A stretch of 61,537 nucleotides of DNA from Paludibacteraceae bacterium (GCA_024401565.1 JAKSKU010000013.1:1-61537), one strand, 5' to 3'; positions 1 to 8,206 are shown, numbered from the stretch's first letter. The notes: generated from the letters alone by a model not told the origin. A program made the numbers and translations.

Positions 1-72
1 AACCCCTAACCTCTAACCCCTAACCTCTAACCTCTAACCTCTAACCCCTAACCTCAACCTCTAACCTCTAAC
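1..72. repeat. Heptamer tandem array (CCCCTAA / CCTCTAA)
   Basis: About ten units of CCCCTAA or CCTCTAA follow each other with a 7-bp period; one unit is a base short. The array touches the window edge and may continue outside. It resembles a telomere repeat only by chance: other arrays in this window have the same period but different sequence. Confidence 0.85.
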
Positions 73-95
73 CTTTTTCTAAAAAACGAATTTAT

Positions 96-126
96 TTTGT
101 TGTCGTAATAAAAAATGTTATTTTTG
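96..126 (+). promoter_or_regulatory. Putative serS promoter (Bacteroidetes type)
   Basis: TTTG at 96-99, a 19-nt spacer and TATTTTTG at 119-126 match the TTTG / TAnnTTTG consensus. Transcription would start near 133, leaving a leader of about 145 nt before serS. Confidence 0.5.
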
Positions 127-161
127 CAGATTATAAGACGTGGATGGGCATTGATCGTTCC

Positions 162-211
162 CTGATAACCGGCCGTGAGAAGACGGTGCTCTTTAATGAT
201 ATGGTTATCAG
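162..211 (+). promoter_or_regulatory. Long stem-loop in the serS leader
   Basis: CTGATAACC at 162-170 is the perfect reverse complement of GGTTATCAG at 203-211. Inside lies a second short complement, CCGT/ACGG. The hairpin sits in the predicted serS leader. An in-frame stretch from an ATG at 144 to the TAG at 261 would encode about 39 residues, so a leader peptide or the tail of a decayed gene is also possible. No known riboswitch class is recognised. Confidence 0.35.
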
Positions 212-277
212 CAGGTTGACGAAAATCCTACCGTCTATACATATACAGACAAATAAAGAGTAGCTAAAAATAAAATT

Positions 278-1549
278 ATGCTAACACTAAAGGTTATTAC
301 AGAGAATACGGACGAAGTTGTCCGCAAGTTGGCGAGAAAAGGTTTTGACGCCAAAGAGGTGATCGCAAAAATTATCGAACTTGATAAGATCCGTAAGTCA
401 ACACAGGCTGAGCTTGACGCTAATCTAGCTGAGACTAACGCTATCTCAAAGAGCGTGGGTGCCCTAATGAAGGAGGGTAAGAAGGCTGAGGCTGAAGAGG
501 CTAAGAGTAAGGTGGCTTCCATCAAGGAGAAGTCGAAGGATCTTGACGCTAAGATGAGCGAGGCTATCGATCAGATCAACTCTTTGCTTTACACTATTCC
601 TAACATGCCTTACGATGACGTGCCTGATGGTAAGACTGCCGAGGACAACGTCGTAGTGAAGATGGGTAATGAGATTCCTAATTTGGGAGACGATGCTCTT
701 CCTCACTGGGAGATCGCTAAGAAGTATAACCTAATCGATTTCGAGCTTGGTGTTAAGATCTCAGGCGCAGGATTCCCTGTTTACATCGGTAAGGGTGCTC
801 GTTTGCAGCGTGCTCTTATCAACTTCTTCTTGGATGAGGCTAGAAACGCTGGCTACACAGAGATCATGCCGCCAACAGTGGTGAACCAGGCTTCTGGTTT
901 CGGCACAGGACAGTTGCCAGACAAAGAGGGTCAGATGTACCACTGTGAGGTAGACGACCTATACTTGATCCCAACAGCTGAGGTGCCTGTTACAAATATC
1001 TATCGTGACGTTATCCTTGATGAGAAGGATCTTCCTATCAAGAACTGCGCATACACACAGTGCTTCCGTAGAGAGGCTGGTTCTTACGGTAAGGATGTAA
1101 GAGGTTTGAACCGTCTACACGAGTTCTCAAAGATCGAGATCGTGAGAATAGACACACCTGAGCATTCAAAGGAGAGCCACAAGGAGATGTTGGCACACGT
1201 GGAGAGCTTGGTCAAGAAGCTAGAGTTGCCATACCGTATCCTACACCTATGTGGAGGTGATATGAGTTTCACAGCTGCCACTTGCTACGATTTCGAGGTT
1301 TACTCGGCTGCTCAGAAGAGATGGTTGGAGGTATCGTCGGTGTCTAACTTCGACACTTACCAGGCCAACCGTTTGAAGTGCCGCTACAAGGGCGCTGATA
1401 AGAAGGCTCAGCTATGCCACACATTGAATGGCTCGGCAATGGCTCTACCAAGAATCGTGGCTGCGTTGCTTGAGAACAACCAGACAGAGAAGGGCGTACG
1501 TGTACCAAAGGTTCTTGTTCCATACATGGGTTGCGAGTACATCGACTAA
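278..1549 (+). CDS. serS: Seryl-tRNA synthetase
   Basis: A 423-aa class II aminoacyl-tRNA synthetase that charges tRNA-Ser in the cytoplasm. The N-terminal part (about residues 25-105) is rich in Lys, Glu and Ala and should form the long antiparallel coiled-coil arm that grips the long variable arm of tRNA-Ser. The catalytic core shows PTAEVP near 232, class II motif 2 FRREAG at 263-268 and motif 3 around 384-397 (NGSAMALPR). The length is normal for bacterial SerRS. The ATG start follows an AT-rich leader without Shine-Dalgarno, as is usual in this phylum. It appears monocistronic, with a strong terminator downstream. Confidence 0.97.
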   Translation: MLTLKVITENTDEVVRKLARKGFDAKEVIAKIIELDKIRKSTQAELDANLAETNAISKSVGALMKEGKKAEAEEAKSKVASIKEKSKDLDAKMSEAIDQINSLLYTIPNMPYDDVPDGKTAEDNVVVKMGNEIPNLGDDALPHWEIAKKYNLIDFELGVKISGAGFPVYIGKGARLQRALINFFLDEARNAGYTEIMPPTVVNQASGFGTGQLPDKEGQMYHCEVDDLYLIPTAEVPVTNIYRDVILDEKDLPIKNCAYTQCFRREAGSYGKDVRGLNRLHEFSKIEIVRIDTPEHSKESHKEMLAHVESLVKKLELPYRILHLCGGDMSFTAATCYDFEVYSAAQKRWLEVSSVSNFDTYQANRLKCRYKGADKKAQLCHTLNGSAMALPRIVAALLENNQTEKGVRVPKVLVPYMGCEYID

Positions 1550-1597
1550 TGATGATTAATGATTAATGATTAATGATTGATGATTAATGATTGATAG
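1547..1597. repeat. Heptamer tandem array (GATTAAT / GATTGAT)
   Basis: Seven units of 7 bp (TAATGAT, then GATTAAT and GATTGAT variants) begin exactly on the serS stop codon and end just before the terminator. Confidence 0.85.
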
Positions 1598-1604
1598 TTA
1601 AGAT

Positions 1605-1643
1605 AAAAAGAGAGACGTTGCAATGGCAACGTCTCTCTTTTTG
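1605..1643 (+). terminator. serS rho-independent terminator
   Basis: An 11-bp perfect stem, AGAGACGTTGC (1611-1621) with GCAACGTCTCT (1626-1636), has a 4-nt loop, an A-rich 5' side and a T-rich 3' side that extend the pairing. Confidence 0.9.
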
Positions 1644-2003
1644 TTTCTATGATTTTTATGTTTTCTATGTGAGCCCCAATCCGGCGTAGCCGTTATTATT
1701 ATCATCACAAAGAAACGATAGTTTCTATGATTTATATGTTTTCTATGTGAGCCCCAATCCGGCGTAGCCGTTATTATTATCATCACAAAGAAACGATAGT
1801 TTTTATGATTTATATGTTTTCTATGTGAGCCCAATCCGGCGTAGCCGTTATTTTTATCATCACAAAGAAACAATAATTTCTATGATTTATATGTTTTCTA
1901 TGTGAGCCCCAATCCGGCGTAGCCGTTATTTTTATCATCACAAAGAAACAATAATTTCTATGATTTTTATGTTTTCTATGTGAGTCCCAATCCGGCGTAG
2001 CGA
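1644..2003. repeat. 78-bp tandem repeat array, five copies (CTATGTGAG / CGGCGTAGCCG family)
   Basis: The core CCGGCGTAGC recurs at 1681, 1759, 1836, 1914 and 1992, a spacing of 78, 77, 78 and 78 bp. Each unit holds TTCTATGTGAG, then the small palindrome CGGC-GTA-GCCG, then an AT-rich tail. Copies differ by a few substitutions. Translations across it repeat the same short peptide in several frames and are not genes. Related units occur at 4283-4315 and 5441-5965. Confidence 0.9.
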
Positions 2004-2006
2004 CAA

Positions 2007-2510
2007 TCATAAACTGTTTTTCACATAGGTCTTCACTGCCCACACCACTAATTTAATGAATACGGTGCTGGCCACAGCGTAAGTGGCCATGATGAGGATT
2101 GTATAGCCGGCTAAGTCGAGAAGACGGCGTATGTTCCAATAGCGAGACGGGCCGCCATAAGGGTCGATGCTATCTTTGTCTACAATGATTTTCGGTTTGA
2201 TCTTGTTTGCTACGACTTTGTATATCAGCGTCATGACGGTGATGCAGATGGAGATAAACAGACCTTTGCCTAATATATATTCGTATTTGATATTAAGAAT
2301 TTTCTCTGAAATGATGCGGACTAATGCGGTGTTGTTGAGTTTGAATTCCAGCAAAGACGCAAGGCTGCACATCAGAAAGAGCGAGCATACGAACACTATC
2401 ATGCGTAGTGTTTTGTTGAAAATGGAGTTGATGTCGCAGTCGTTGATCAGCTTGCAATAGTTGTAGTAGGCTGCTAGCGCGACAATCATGGCGTAAAGAA
2501 AAGTGGTCAT
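2007..2510 (-). CDS. Small membrane protein of unknown function
   Basis: A 167-aa protein that I do not recognise. It starts at MTTFLYAM; an open frame reaches further upstream but would run back through the adk terminator, so the shorter start is chosen. Hydrophobic stretches near residues 3-18, 35-55, 80-105 and 140-160 suggest about four membrane segments, with a polar basic loop between the third and fourth. It lies downstream of adk on the same strand, separated from it by a clear terminator. Its stop abuts the 78-bp repeat array. An inner-membrane location is inferred from composition only. Confidence 0.6.
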   Translation of the reverse strand: MTTFLYAMIVALAAYYNYCKLINDCDINSIFNKTLRMIVFVCSLFLMCSLASLLEFKLNNTALVRIISEKILNIKYEYILGKGLFISICITVMTLIYKVVANKIKPKIIVDKDSIDPYGGPSRYWNIRRLLDLAGYTILIMATYAVASTVFIKLVVWAVKTYVKNSL

Positions 2511-2520
2511 CGAAGTCTGC

Positions 2521-2557
2521 AAAAAAAAAGCAGATGCCGTGAAGATACGGCACCTGC
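2521..2557 (-). terminator. adk terminator
   Basis: On the minus strand, GCAGGTGCCGT and ACGGCATCTGC pair around a 6-nt loop (2530-2557), followed by nine T residues (A-run at 2521-2529). Confidence 0.88.
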
Positions 2558-2577
2558 ATAGGATAATTTGTTTCGGA

Positions 2578-3150
2578 TTATGCGTTCTCGATAGCCTTCT
2601 TGATATCAGCGAAGATAGACTCGATTGAGCCCATACCCTTGATAGAAGCATACTTACCTTCCTTTACATAGAAATCCTTCAATGGAAGAGTCTGGTTGAA
2701 GTATGTAGACAAACGCTTCTTAGCTGTGTCAGCGTTATCGTCTGAACGACCTGAAGTCTTACCTCTCTCTACGATTCTCTTGATAAGCTCGTCCTCCTCA
2801 ACCTCAAGACCAACAACCACATTGATCTGAGTGCCACGCTCCTTCAACATTGCGTTAAGAGCCTCTGCCTGAGCGATAGTACGTGGGAAACCGTCGAAGA
2901 TAACACCTGGGATGTCCTTGCCTTTGCTGTCAAGAGTAGAAGCAAGAATGTCGATGATTAGGCTGTCTGGCACCAACTGACCGTTGTCCATGTATTGCTT
3001 TGCTGTCTTACCAAGCTCTGTGCCATTTGCGATATTAGCTCTTAGTACATCACCTGTTGAGATGTGAGCCAAACCAAACTCCTTGATGATAAGTTCGCTC
3101 TGTGTTCCCTTTCCTGAACCTGGAGCTCCGAAAATCACTACGTTTTTCAT
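2578..3150 (-). CDS. adk: Adenylate kinase
   Basis: A 190-aa cytoplasmic kinase that interconverts ATP + AMP and 2 ADP. The P-loop GAPGSGKGT is at residues 8-16, the AMP-binding region STGD/LR follows near 32-37, and DGFPRT near 85 is the family signature. The LID is short: ERGKTSGRSDDN passes directly to the C-terminal helices, with no zinc-finger Cys residues, so this is the short-form enzyme usual in Bacteroidetes. It ends at a strong terminator and lies just downstream of hpt on the same strand, so a purine-metabolism pairing is plausible. Confidence 0.96.
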   Translation of the reverse strand: MKNVVIFGAPGSGKGTQSELIIKEFGLAHISTGDVLRANIANGTELGKTAKQYMDNGQLVPDSLIIDILASTLDSKGKDIPGVIFDGFPRTIAQAEALNAMLKERGTQINVVVGLEVEEDELIKRIVERGKTSGRSDDNADTAKKRLSTYFNQTLPLKDFYVKEGKYASIKGMGSIESIFADIKKAIENA

Positions 3151-3290
3151 CTTTATTTCTTTAAAAATTGTTTTTTATATTCTATTGAATAGAAGGCTAT
3201 TGATTGCCAATCTTCCGTTCTCTATTTCAAAAAGTAAATTTTACGAAATATTTACGCAAATTTTACGTTCTCCTTTTCTCGTTAAGTTCG

Positions 3291-3833
3291 TCAGTCAATA
3301 CATTTGTAGATTGAATCGAGATTTCTAGCGTTGCCGTCGAAATCCAGGCCGTAGCCCACCACAAACTCTTTAGAGATTGAGAATCCGCAGTAGTCCACCT
3401 TGATGTTAGCCTTGTTGTTCTCTGGCTTGACGAGCAGACTGGCAATCTTGACGTCGGCGGCGCCTTTCTCCTTCAAGTCAGCCATAAACTGCTTCATTGT
3501 GACGCCGGTGTCCACGATGTCCTCCACCACGATGCAAGTTCTGCCTTTGATGCTTTCCGGCAAACCGATCTCACGTTTCAAGGCCCCTGTGCTTTGTGTG
3601 CCCTCGTAAGACGAGTATTTCACAAACGCCATGTCGACTGGGGTAGGGATGACGCGTAGCAAGTCTGCCGCGAACACGTATGCCCCAGATAGCATCACGA
3701 TAAACAGTGGGTTGGCCGACGCATTCTCACGCCATACCGTCTCTCCTAGCTCACGGACACGAGCCTGAAGTTCGTCGGCACTGATCATCGGCACAAACTT
3801 TTTTCCTGCGATTTCTATTAACTCTTTGCTCAT
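3291..3833 (-). CDS. hpt: Hypoxanthine phosphoribosyltransferase
   Basis: A 180-aa type I phosphoribosyltransferase that salvages hypoxanthine (and usually guanine) with PRPP to the nucleotide. The PRPP-binding signature VVEDIVDTGVTM is at residues 102-113. Upstream, SGAY near 49-52 and the KYSSYEGT loop near 72-79 match the flexible catalytic loop of the family. Length is normal. A well-formed promoter lies about 35 nt upstream of the start. The adk gene follows after about 140 nt, possibly on the same transcript. Confidence 0.95.
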   Translation of the reverse strand: MSKELIEIAGKKFVPMISADELQARVRELGETVWRENASANPLFIVMLSGAYVFAADLLRVIPTPVDMAFVKYSSYEGTQSTGALKREIGLPESIKGRTCIVVEDIVDTGVTMKQFMADLKEKGAADVKIASLLVKPENNKANIKVDYCGFSISKEFVVGYGLDFDGNARNLDSIYKCID

Positions 3834-3861
3834 TTCTTTTGACTTATGAAATAAGATATTG

Positions 3862-3892
3862 CAAAATTAATGTTTTATTCGCAAACACACAA
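3862..3892 (-). promoter_or_regulatory. hpt promoter
   Basis: Read on the minus strand: TTG (3892-3890), a 20-nt spacer, then TAATTTTG (3869-3862), matching TTG-N20-TAnnTTTG. It is correctly placed for hpt at 3833. Confidence 0.6.
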
Positions 3893-3898
3893 TATTAT

Positions 3899-3975
3899 AA
3901 ATGCGAAATGCGAAATGAGGAATGGGGAATGATGAATGCGAAATGCGGAATGATGAATGCGAAATGCGGAATGAG
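3899..3975. repeat. Heptamer tandem array (AAATGCG / GAATGAT)
   Basis: Eleven consecutive 7-bp units such as AAATGCG, GAATGAT, GAATGCG and GAATGAG. It fills the spacer upstream of hpt. Both apparent reading frames through it are repeat-encoded and are not called. Confidence 0.88.
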
Positions 3976-4126
3976 GAAACAGAAAACAGCGTTTTATATT
4001 ATATTTCACGCTTGGAAAACCCACAAACTCCGTTTGTTCTAGAAAACCCTATAACGGGGAAAACATTTAACGATGGAAAACCCAACAATTACGAATTCTA
4101 TGTTTTTTATGGTAAGGACACCATTC

Positions 4127-4161
4127 TTAACTTTTAACTCTTAATTTTTAAATAGTAATTT
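4127..4161. repeat. Short degenerate heptamer array (TTAACTT)
   Basis: Five 7-bp steps: TTAACTT, TTAACTC, TTAATTT, TTAAATA, GTAATTT. Short and low in complexity, so support is moderate; it abuts the partial MITE copy at 4164. Confidence 0.5.
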
Positions 4162-4163
4162 AA

Positions 4164-4250
4164 TACGCTCGCCCTATCGGGCTCGCGTGTGGAGTAGTTA
4201 GGGCGTTCCGCCCTTAACAATCCTCATTTGGGACGACTGCTATAATCTCC
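4164..4250. mobile_element. MITE-like element, copy C (left end lost)
   Basis: The internal CGCTCGCCC...GGGCTCGCG hairpin, the GGGCGTTCCGCCC hairpin and the right end (reverse complement begins GGAGATTATAGCAG) match copies A and B. The left terminal repeat is missing. No protein is encoded. Confidence 0.75.
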
Positions 4251-4282
4251 CCCAAAAAAATCTATTTTATGAAACATCTAAA

Positions 4283-4315
4283 TTCTATGTTTTTTATGTT
4301 TTCTATGTGAGACCC
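4283..4315. repeat. Single partial unit of the CTATGTGAG repeat
   Basis: AATTCTATG, TTTTTTATG and TTTTCTATGTGAG follow the same order as in the arrays at 1.7 and 5.5 kb, but the CGGCGTAGCCG core is absent. A mini heptamer array (CAATTAC, GAATTAC, GAATTCT) follows at 4355-4375. The rest of the 549-nt spacer 3834-4382 holds only repeats and the hpt promoter. Confidence 0.6.
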
Positions 4316-4382
4316 TGTTAATTGGAAATCCCCACTAAGAAGGAATTATACCAACAATTACGAATTACGAATTCTATCGTCT

Positions 4383-5348
4383 TTATTTCTGAAGAAACAA
4401 AATGTCGTAGCTAGTTTGGATCTGTTCAAATCGTTTCAGCAATTCATTGGTCTCCTGAGAAGATTTGCCCTTCATCTTGTGTGGGTGACAATTTTGAACC
4501 AGTTTGTTGTATGTCGACTTGATAGTGAAGTCGTCGGCGTCATCGTCCAGACCGAGAGTCTGCAGAGCCTGTTTGCGCAGTTCAGCCTTCGACTCAGCTT
4601 TGTCGATGATCTTCACATGCATACCGTGGGCGTACTCCATCTGACGCATTATCTCACTGTCAATCTTGAGAGCCTTGCCGATCTGACGTATTCTGTCAGT
4701 CTCCTCAGTGATGATGCCTCCGTCTGCCACGATCTCAAACAACGCATAGTAGAGGTCGAGAGGGAAACTGGGGTCGACCTTTTCTGCATAATCGAGCACC
4801 GTCGCGCAATATTTCTTATAGTCGGTGGCATGATATCCCAGCGTGAGCTTGAAAGTGTTGTTCATCTCAAAACACTCCTTCGGGAATCTCCTTTTGAAGA
4901 AATCAAACACCTTGTCGCGCTCGTTTTCCGTTATGTTGCCGTCGCTTCTCACCACCATGCTGAAAAGGAAAGGAATGCCGATACTGTATTCTTTAGGGTT
5001 GTTGGTCAACTCATCCAGATACTTAAGATGCTCAAAATAGCTGCCTTTCTCGTTGTTGTCTTGCAGGTGACGTCCGATGACGAGACCACCGTAGATACCG
5101 CACAACACTACCGACGGCAACATGATGAGCGGAGAGAAGATGTGGTAGCCAACGATGATGCCAGCAATCGTGGAAAGTAGTGCGGCGTGGAGATACTGGG
5201 TCCTGGTCATGATATTCAGCGTCACTCCAATCACGATCACGGAGATTAGGGATATGGAGCGGTCGTAGAAGTGGACCGAGTGTATGATGCAAGTCACTGC
5301 TGCCACAAACAGTATATACAGCAGTATGTTTAATCTTTTCTTTATCAT
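4383..5348 (-). CDS. Membrane TerB-like protein with a C-terminal J-like domain
   Basis: A 321-aa protein with the plan of the DjlA-type membrane co-chaperones. Residues 1-95 hold three to four hydrophobic segments. Residues about 118-245 resemble the TerB helical domain, with acidic repeats such as VRSDGNITENE and VADGGIITEETD. Residues 265-321 fold like a J domain (LGLDDDADDFTIKSTYNKL, then the basic segment). The HPD tripeptide that normally stimulates DnaK ATPase is HPH at 288-290. It may be a DnaK partner of altered activity; this is inference. A good promoter precedes it. Confidence 0.75.
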   Translation of the reverse strand: MIKKRLNILLYILFVAAVTCIIHSVHFYDRSISLISVIVIGVTLNIMTRTQYLHAALLSTIAGIIVGYHIFSPLIMLPSVVLCGIYGGLVIGRHLQDNNEKGSYFEHLKYLDELTNNPKEYSIGIPFLFSMVVRSDGNITENERDKVFDFFKRRFPKECFEMNNTFKLTLGYHATDYKKYCATVLDYAEKVDPSFPLDLYYALFEIVADGGIITEETDRIRQIGKALKIDSEIMRQMEYAHGMHVKIIDKAESKAELRKQALQTLGLDDDADDFTIKSTYNKLVQNCHPHKMKGKSSQETNELLKRFEQIQTSYDILFLQK

Positions 5349-5366
5349 AAGGTATTATTTCGTCTG

Positions 5367-5397
5367 CAAAATTAATGATTATGTATCGCAATCGCAA
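5367..5397 (-). promoter_or_regulatory. Promoter of the TerB/J-domain gene
   Basis: Minus strand: TTG (5397-5395), 20-nt spacer, TAATTTTG (5374-5367). The TTG overlaps the first unit of the heptamer array. Confidence 0.55.
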
Positions 5398-5436
5398 TTC
5401 GTAATTCGTAATTCGTAATTCGTAATTCGCAATTCG
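5393..5436. repeat. Heptamer tandem array (CGTAATT)
   Basis: Six 7-bp units: CGCAATT, four perfect CGTAATT copies, CGCAATT. It lies right upstream of the promoter of the TerB/J-domain gene. Confidence 0.88.
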
Positions 5437-5440
5437 TTTT

Positions 5441-5965
5441 TATGTTTTCTATGTTTTCTATGTGAGCCCCTACCACGGCGTAGCCGCTATTTTTACGTTT
5501 TATTTCACACGTTAAATTTTTTTGTCTCACATAGAAATCATAAAAATCATAGAAATTTTATTTCGTGTAATAGTTTTATATGTTTTCTATGTGAGCCCCA
5601 ATTTCGGCGTAGCCGTTACTTTTACGGTTTATTTCACACGTGAAATTTATTTTTTGTCTCACATAGAAATCATAAAAATCATAGAAATTTTATTTCGTGC
5701 AATAGTTTTTATGTTTTATATGTTTTCTATGTGAGCCCCAATTTCGGCGTAGCCGTTACTTTTACGATTTATTTCACACGTGAAATTTATTTTTTGTCTC
5801 ACATAGAAATCATAAAAATCATAGAAATTTTATTTTGTGCAATATTTTTTATGTTTTCTATGTTTTCTATGTGAGTCCCTACCACGGCGTAGCCGTTATT
5901 TATGTTTTCTATGTGAGCCCCTACCACGGCGTAGCCGCTATTTTTATCTTTTCTATGTGAGACCC
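5441..5965. repeat. Complex array of CTATGTGAG / CGGCGTAGCCG repeats with inverted copies
   Basis: The CGGCGTAGCCG core appears at 5476, 5605, 5745, 5885 and 5928, each preceded by TTTTCTATGTGAG. Three inverted partners (GTCTCACATAGAAATC) start at 5524, 5656 and 5796, spaced 132 and 140 bp, so CTCACATAGAAA and TTTTCTATGTGAG can pair across about 55 nt. The array fills most of the 670-nt spacer before the helicase gene. No credible ORF lies in it. Confidence 0.88.
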
Positions 5966-5990
5966 AAAATCCCAATACGCATTTTTTTTG

Positions 5991-5998
5991 TATATTTG
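5991..5998 (+). promoter_or_regulatory. Putative -7 box before the helicase gene
   Basis: TATATTTG matches TAnnTTTG and lies 20 nt before the ATG at 6019. No convincing -33 TTG is seen at the right distance, so support is partial. Confidence 0.4.
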
Positions 5999-6018
5999 TA
6001 ACGGAAAAGAATTTACGC

Positions 6019-8184
6019 ATGAATATAGACATTTTCAAAGATCTAAACGATAGTCAGGCAGAGGCTGTCCGCTCTACGGAGGGTAGGGTGCGCGTGGTGG
6101 CTGGAGCTGGCGCCGGCAAGACAAAAACACTTGCCGCAAGATACGCGTTCATCGTCTCTGCGTTGGGCATCGACCCTTCCAATATCCTTTGCCTTACATT
6201 CACCAACAAGGCAGCCAAAGAGATGACGCAACGTATTGCCAAACTTGTGGATAAGGGCAACTACACTGATTTCGTCTGCACTATCCACGGCTTTTGCGTG
6301 AAGTTCCTTCGTTCCGAGATCTACCATATTGGATTCCCTAAATCGTTTACTATCCTTGACGTTGAGGACCAGAAGCAGATCGCCCATCAGGTGCTCGACC
6401 ACCTTGGCGTGGATAAGAGCGTAAAGAATATCAATAGCTTTCTTTCTGGTATAGCGGGTAGAAAATCGACGGGTGGTTATGTGGAGACTTATCTCACTCA
6501 ATCGGCCAACAAGATAGACGTGGAGAATTGCCGCGATGAGTTTGAACTCTACATCGCCATGCAGCTGAAACTGTTTGCTTTGGATTTCGACGACCTTGTC
6601 CATCTCACACTCTATATCCTTCATGCGTTTCCTGATGTTCTTGCCAAATGGCAGCAGGAACTCAACTATGTGATGATCGACGAGGCACAGGATTGCAACA
6701 CTACCGACTGGAATCTTGTGGAGCTTCTTTCCGCTGGCTGCGGCAACCTGTTTATCGTGGGTGATCCCGACCAGGCTATCTATGAGTGGCGTGGATCAGA
6801 CCCAGGCTACTTTGTGAAGTTTGCTGCCGACAAGGATGTCGTGCTCAACCGTAATTATAGGTCGACGCAGGGAATTCTCGACGTCGCCAACAGCGTGATC
6901 AAACATAACAAGAACCGTATCGACAAAGATCTGTATACAAAGAAAGATGCCGGACCGTCTGTGGTCCATTTCCATGCCGCCACTGAACAGAAAGAGGCGG
7001 AGTGGATTGTAAGGCAGATCAAGAAGAAAATGGCTGAAGGCGACACTAACGCCAGTGATTTTGCAGTGCTCTACCGCGCTTCGTATCTCTCTCGTTTCAT
7101 AGAGCAGAATCTGATGAAGAACAACATCCCTTACCAGATTTGGGGTGGCATACGTTTCTTCGAGCGTAAGGAGATCAAGGACGCGTTGTCGTACATGCGT
7201 CTGATTGCTGCCGACGACGATCTGTCGTTCCTGCGTATATGCAATGTGCCTGCCCGTAAGATGGGAAAGAGTACCGTCTCTGCTCTTCAAGACCTTGCTC
7301 AGAAGGAGCATAAGTCGCTTTTCGAGACTCTTTGCTGGCATCGCGACGAGCAACCGTTCAAGAAGGAGCCGATCGCAAAGTTTATCGACAGTGTGAACGA
7401 CTGGCGTTCGAAGGCTCCATACACAAAAATCTCCTCTTTGCTTGAAGCGGTGTTGAAAGAGAGCGGGTTGAAGGATGAGATCCGTATGGACGGTGACGAC
7501 GACCGTCTGCAGAACGTGCTTGAGCTTGTCAGTTCGGTGAAGTACTACGAGGATACAGCGGAGGAGTCGCCAACATTGGTGTCGTATCTCCAGGATGTGG
7601 CCCTATATACGAATGCGGACTATACCAAAGAAACTGATTCCGTGAAACTGATGACGATCCATCAGTCAAAAGGATTGGAGTTCCCTCACGTCTTCGTGGT
7701 CGGCTTAAGTGACGGAATATTCCCAAGTCTGCGAGCTATGCGTGAGCGTAAGAACCTTGCCGAAGAGGAGGAGAGACGCTTGATGTATGTTGCTATCACG
7801 CGTGCCGAGAAGTCGCTGATGCTTACAGAGAGCGAGGGCTACAATTCAGCCACTCAGACGGAGAAATATCCGTCAAGATTCCTTATCGAAATCCAGCGCA
7901 ACATGTTTGTGACGGAGGGTAAGATGGATCCGATGCTTTGGGAAAACACTAAGCGTCTGGCAGGCGAGGACAACCAGAACCGTCCGCTCAACGATGTGGT
8001 TGTCAAGAGCGACTATTTCCATGAAGGAGACCTTGTGCGTCACGAGATCTTTGGAGACGGTGTGGTGGTCGGCACTGACCCTACACGCGACACTGTGAAT
8101 GTGAAGTTTGAGAACGGAAACAGAAATCTGCGACCGTCTTTTATAAAGAAAATATCCGATATAGAAGGCTCTTTCTTTAGTTGA
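6019..8184 (+). CDS. UvrD/PcrA-type ATP-dependent DNA helicase
   Basis: A 721-aa superfamily 1A 3'-5' helicase. Motifs in order: Q motif LNDSQAEAV 9-17, Walker A GAGAGKTKT 29-37, Ia LTFTNKAAKEM near 59-69, motif II DEAQD 221-225, motif III GDPDQAIYEWRG near 247-259, motif IV NYRST, motif V TIHQSKGLEF 546-555 and motif VI YVAITRAEKS 590-599. The C-terminus (HEIFGDGVVV...) resembles the Tudor-like tail of PcrA/UvrD. A role in nucleotide excision or mismatch repair, or in clearing RecA or RNA polymerase, follows from the family. The gene is directly followed by a phosphodiesterase gene on the same strand. Confidence 0.92.
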   Translation: MNIDIFKDLNDSQAEAVRSTEGRVRVVAGAGAGKTKTLAARYAFIVSALGIDPSNILCLTFTNKAAKEMTQRIAKLVDKGNYTDFVCTIHGFCVKFLRSEIYHIGFPKSFTILDVEDQKQIAHQVLDHLGVDKSVKNINSFLSGIAGRKSTGGYVETYLTQSANKIDVENCRDEFELYIAMQLKLFALDFDDLVHLTLYILHAFPDVLAKWQQELNYVMIDEAQDCNTTDWNLVELLSAGCGNLFIVGDPDQAIYEWRGSDPGYFVKFAADKDVVLNRNYRSTQGILDVANSVIKHNKNRIDKDLYTKKDAGPSVVHFHAATEQKEAEWIVRQIKKKMAEGDTNASDFAVLYRASYLSRFIEQNLMKNNIPYQIWGGIRFFERKEIKDALSYMRLIAADDDLSFLRICNVPARKMGKSTVSALQDLAQKEHKSLFETLCWHRDEQPFKKEPIAKFIDSVNDWRSKAPYTKISSLLEAVLKESGLKDEIRMDGDDDRLQNVLELVSSVKYYEDTAEESPTLVSYLQDVALYTNADYTKETDSVKLMTIHQSKGLEFPHVFVVGLSDGIFPSLRAMRERKNLAEEEERRLMYVAITRAEKSLMLTESEGYNSATQTEKYPSRFLIEIQRNMFVTEGKMDPMLWENTKRLAGEDNQNRPLNDVVVKSDYFHEGDLVRHEIFGDGVVVGTDPTRDTVNVKFENGNRNLRPSFIKKISDIEGSFFS

Positions 8185-8206
8185 TTAGATAACAGCAAAA
8201 AGAATT

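Noticed and set aside
1-72. Telomere-like CCCTAA repeat
   Set aside because: The unit is a 7-mer (CCCCTAA/CCTCTAA) and many arrays of other sequence share that period in this bacterial chromosome, so it is one of a family of heptamer arrays.
1644-2003. CRISPR array
   Set aside because: The 78-bp units repeat in full with no unique spacers and no cas genes are present.
1598-2043. Two minus-strand reading frames encoding repeated HRKH peptides
   Set aside because: They are translations of the 78-bp repeat array; the same peptide appears in several frames and they lack any start context.
3839-4137. Short reading frames through 3839-4137
   Set aside because: They read through the heptamer array and are repeat-encoded.
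4416-5180. 254-aa plus-strand reading frame
   Set aside because: It lies antisense within the TerB/J-domain gene, which has domain support and a promoter.
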